64,000 bases of DNA from Crateriforma spongiae (GTDB taxonomy: Bacteria; Planctomycetota; Planctomycetia; Pirellulales; Pirellulaceae): the NCBI RefSeq assembly GCF_012290005.1, contig NZ_JAAXMS010000002.1, forward strand, positions 248,001 to 312,000, in the 5' to 3' direction. Position numbers and translations under genes: made by a program. Each line of letters begins with the position of its first letter. Position 1 is the stretch's first letter. Positions 61,714 to 64,000 of this stretch are shown piece after piece. The notes below the pieces were generated by a model. It saw nothing but the letters and a program-made list of their open reading frames with translations. It did no database searches and was not told the DNA's origin.

Positions 61714-63663
61714 TCAGCCGAACGGGTCCTCGTCCTTGGGATCCGGTTCGGATTGCGAAGGAGCACTGTCGGCCTTCTTTCTGGCGTTCAGGACTTCCAC
61801 TTCGAGTTCGGATAGCAACCGTCCGTTGATGAACTTCACCAGCGTCTCTCGTGTTGTGGCAAACAGGTTGTCGACCTTGCGTCGCTGATTCGGATCGCGA
61901 CCAATGGCCTTCAAGAACTCATCCTGCTTGTTGCTCAGATCGTCCGCGATGGCTTGATTGGTGGGCTGATCGCGCAGTTGTCCCAGCAGTTCTTCGGCCT
62001 TGTCAATTTCCCCACGTTCCAATCGCAAACGGATGCGAGCCGCAAACAATTCGCGAATTGCCACCAAGTCGATGATCGCGTTCTGGACGCCACGCACGTA
62101 CGCCTCCGCACGCAGTCGCATGTCGTCGCCAATCAGCCCGGCGGTTTCCTGGGTAGCACGGCCAGGCACTAGTGGCAAACGTGCCAGGACGGCGCCACCG
62201 TTTTTCACATAGAACAAACGTAAAGGCTGGTCATTGCGTTCGATCACCAAGCGACCATCCCAGTTGGTGCGGCCGACAAAGTTCATGTGGCGCGATTCCA
62301 ATTCACGCTCGTAAATTTCGTAACCGATCAGCGGAAAATCGGGCTTTTCGCGGGCGTGCAGTCGCAGTTCGGTTTGCTCCCCATCGATCGCCACCTTCAA
62401 CCCCATGCGGAAGGTGCGATTGTTCATCCGCACCTTCAACGTGTTGGATTTTCCAGCGTGGATATTGCCTTTGACTTTCCTCTGGTCCGCTTCGGTGACC
62501 AACACATAGGTCCAATCGGCGGGGCCGACGATCAATGGTTTGCCGTTGTGATCATTCTTGCGAATCATTGGGCGCAACACATCACCAACCCGAATCATCG
62601 CTGGACTGTCTTCATCGACGATCAGCCCGCCACCACGCACCAAGCCACCGGAGGTCTTGGTACCGGCATCATCCAAACGCACGACGGGGGCAAACGCCGC
62701 CGTGACGGCGCGTCCAATTGCCCCGGGGACTTCCGGCCGTGACCAACAGGAAAACGTTTTGACGCCACCGACGTACCGCATCAACGTGTCCAATTCCACC
62801 GCTCGAACCACGGGGCCGGATTCGGCGAGGGACTCATAGGTGACAATAAAGACTTTGTCATACTCCTTCATCACCTGGATGACCTGATCCTCCAGTGGCG
62901 GGATCACCAACTTGGCCTCGGGATCATCCAGCTGACCAGCGGCACCACGAGTCAGAAACAATGCTTCGGTGGACTCCTCGGGCCACTGTCGCATCAATTT
63001 CAGTGAATCACCATCGATGACATTCAATTTGTCGGCGATCGCCGAAAGAGAAGCCTTTTTACCGTTTTCGATATGACGAGTGATGACATCCCGTCGTGTT
63101 GACGTCGTTGTCACCTTGTCGACGAAGCGATTGACGTCATCGATGTAACGGATCTGGCTGGCGTCCGGATGATTTCGCTTGACGGCGATCACCAAGTCGG
63201 ACGACGCCAGTCGTTGAAAATCCAAACCCTCCAAGTCTCGCATCGCTTCGGTGCCAACGGCGACCGGCGTGTCGCGAATGTCCAATCGCCACAACGCGTC
63301 AAAATCACGACGCAGGAACTTTCGCAGCGGCTTTTCAACAGCGTCGGCATCGATAGCGGGATCATCGCTGGCCAACCAGATCAACACCCGGTACGGGTCG
63401 TAATCCCAAGGTGTGACCACCGGTGGACTTGTGGAGCTTGAACCGGCATCGGCGGAGCGCGACGTCCGGGAATTTTGGCCCGATGCACAAGGCATCCAGG
63501 ACAGCACGGTCCAGCACGCCGCCGCGACGATAACGAAACCACGTCGGCCCCAATCGGTCGGTGCCATCATCGCGGACACGCCGTTGACTTGACCGCTAGT
63601 GTCGCGATGGAAGTATTCGTTGGTGCCCCGAGCTTTCGGATCCTCATCGATCAACGCTGTCAT
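61714..63663 (-). CDS. Secreted hypothetical protein
   Basis: A 649-residue protein not assigned to a family. ATG 63663 overlaps the upstream solute-binding protein's stop as ATGA. The hydrophobic segment FVIVAAACWTVLSW, probably a signal peptide, then lies 40 residues in; an ATG at 63567 would make it N-terminal, so the start is open. The mature part has mixed alpha/beta sequence, contains DPYRVLIWLASDDPAIDADA and a long charged helical tail (IRLRLERGEIDKAEELLGQL). It is probably cotranscribed with the solute-binding protein gene. Confidence 0.72.
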   Translation of the reverse strand: MTALIDEDPKARGTNEYFHRDTSGQVNGVSAMMAPTDWGRRGFVIVAAACWTVLSWMPCASGQNSRTSRSADAGSSSTSPPVVTPWDYDPYRVLIWLASDDPAIDADAVEKPLRKFLRRDFDALWRLDIRDTPVAVGTEAMRDLEGLDFQRLASSDLVIAVKRNHPDASQIRYIDDVNRFVDKVTTTSTRRDVITRHIENGKKASLSAIADKLNVIDGDSLKLMRQWPEESTEALFLTRGAAGQLDDPEAKLVIPPLEDQVIQVMKEYDKVFIVTYESLAESGPVVRAVELDTLMRYVGGVKTFSCWSRPEVPGAIGRAVTAAFAPVVRLDDAGTKTSGGLVRGGGLIVDEDSPAMIRVGDVLRPMIRKNDHNGKPLIVGPADWTYVLVTEADQRKVKGNIHAGKSNTLKVRMNNRTFRMGLKVAIDGEQTELRLHAREKPDFPLIGYEIYERELESRHMNFVGRTNWDGRLVIERNDQPLRLFYVKNGGAVLARLPLVPGRATQETAGLIGDDMRLRAEAYVRGVQNAIIDLVAIRELFAARIRLRLERGEIDKAEELLGQLRDQPTNQAIADDLSNKQDEFLKAIGRDPNQRRKVDNLFATTRETLVKFINGRLLSELEVEVLNARKKADSAPSQSEPDPKDEDPFG

Positions 63664-64000
63664 TGCAGCTGCCATTGGTCGGCGTTTTCGTAAAGTGAAA
63701 CAATGTCCGTCCCGATCCCGCGGATCTGACGACGATACGCATAGGAATCAATCAATTGCCACAACGGCAGGATCGGCAATTCCTGGCTGACGTAGAAGTG
63801 CAACAGTAACAAACGGTCACGAGCCTCGCGCCAATTTCGCGACTCTTCCAACTGCCGCAGACCGAGACCAATGTATTGGTTGCCGCTTTGGGCCAAACCG
63901 TCGGGGCCCAACAGTCGTCGAGCGTCGATGATTGGTTCCCAAATCGCCAGTGACGTGTAGACCAAGTCGGCGGTGCCTTCCTCGGGGTAACTGGCACCGG
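63660..64000 (-). CDS. C-terminal part of a family 5 solute-binding protein (partial)
   Basis: The frame is open to the window's right edge; 113 residues are visible. The C terminus, QELPILPLWQLIDSYAYRRQ followed by GIGTDIVSLYENADQWQL, has the iPLw..d.y and lYxnxxxW pattern of peptide/nickel ABC-transporter substrate-binding proteins (SBP_bac_5). Preceding segments (LLLLHFYVSQELPI) are consistent. The gene begins outside the window. Its stop overlaps the start of the downstream secreted protein gene. Confidence 0.68.
   Translation of the reverse strand, partial: GASYPEEGTADLVYTSLAIWEPIIDARRLLGPDGLAQSGNQYIGLGLRQLEESRNWREARDRLLLLHFYVSQELPILPLWQLIDSYAYRRQIRGIGTDIVSLYENADQWQLQ

Overview
The window is bacterial chromosome from a planctomycete, most likely Pirellulaceae (Rhodopirellula-like). 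The evidence is three pilin-like DUF1559 proteins with the H-X9-DG motif, secreted proteins with the planctomycete N-terminal LE.R..(L/M)A motif and C-terminal dockerin-like repeats, a PEP-CTERM protein, fused beta-propeller/cytochrome c proteins, moderately high GC, and short mixed-strand operons joined by ATGA or GTGA overlaps.

Layout. 1-4.9 kb: the end of an unknown gene, a methyltransferase/membrane-protein pair, thymidine kinase, pyruvate kinase and a short-chain dehydrogenase. 5-8.3 kb: a secreted protein and two tandem DUF1559 paralogues bracketing a 64-residue lipoprotein. 8.8-16.4 kb: a 2247-residue surface protein ending in a dockerin-like domain, followed by a cohesin-like PEP-CTERM protein and a strong terminator. 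16.8-20.3 kb: O-antigen ligase-like protein, glycosyltransferase and ROK kinase. 20.7-26.8 kb: a Cys-rich exported protein, then the nitrogen sensors GlnD and GlnB, a cobalamin adenosyltransferase and a Nudix hydrolase. 26.8-35.6 kb: an inactive-looking transglutaminase, an unknown protein, an FMN reductase, a metallophosphoesterase, NadD and PriA. 35.7-43.7 kb: a two-gene cytochrome/propeller operon, a putative TIM-barrel hydrolase and a CAP-domain surface protein.

43.99-51.22 kb: a mobile island of about 7.2 kb inserted in a tRNA-Gly(CCC) gene. All of its genes are on the minus strand: a C-terminally altered tyrosine recombinase, a TubC-like/zinc-ribbon protein, a primase-helicase, two small proteins (one an excisionase-like HTH), and a zinc-ribbon protein. 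The 17-bp att core lies in the integrase reading frame at both ends and in the same codon phase. Excision would therefore replace the last four residues of the integrase with a 77-residue tail now stranded at the far end of the island. I consider this the most interesting feature of the window.

51.3-64 kb: a STAS protein, a B12-binding radical SAM enzyme, an NtrC-type regulator with its histidine kinase, a third DUF1559 protein, a PfkB kinase, PdxH, an AlgH-family protein preceded by a near-perfect sigma-54 promoter, a cold-shock-like protein, a secreted protein and the end of a solute-binding protein.

All calls come from reading the sequence and recalling family motifs. No search or alignment was run. 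Start codons are my choices and are argued where they matter.
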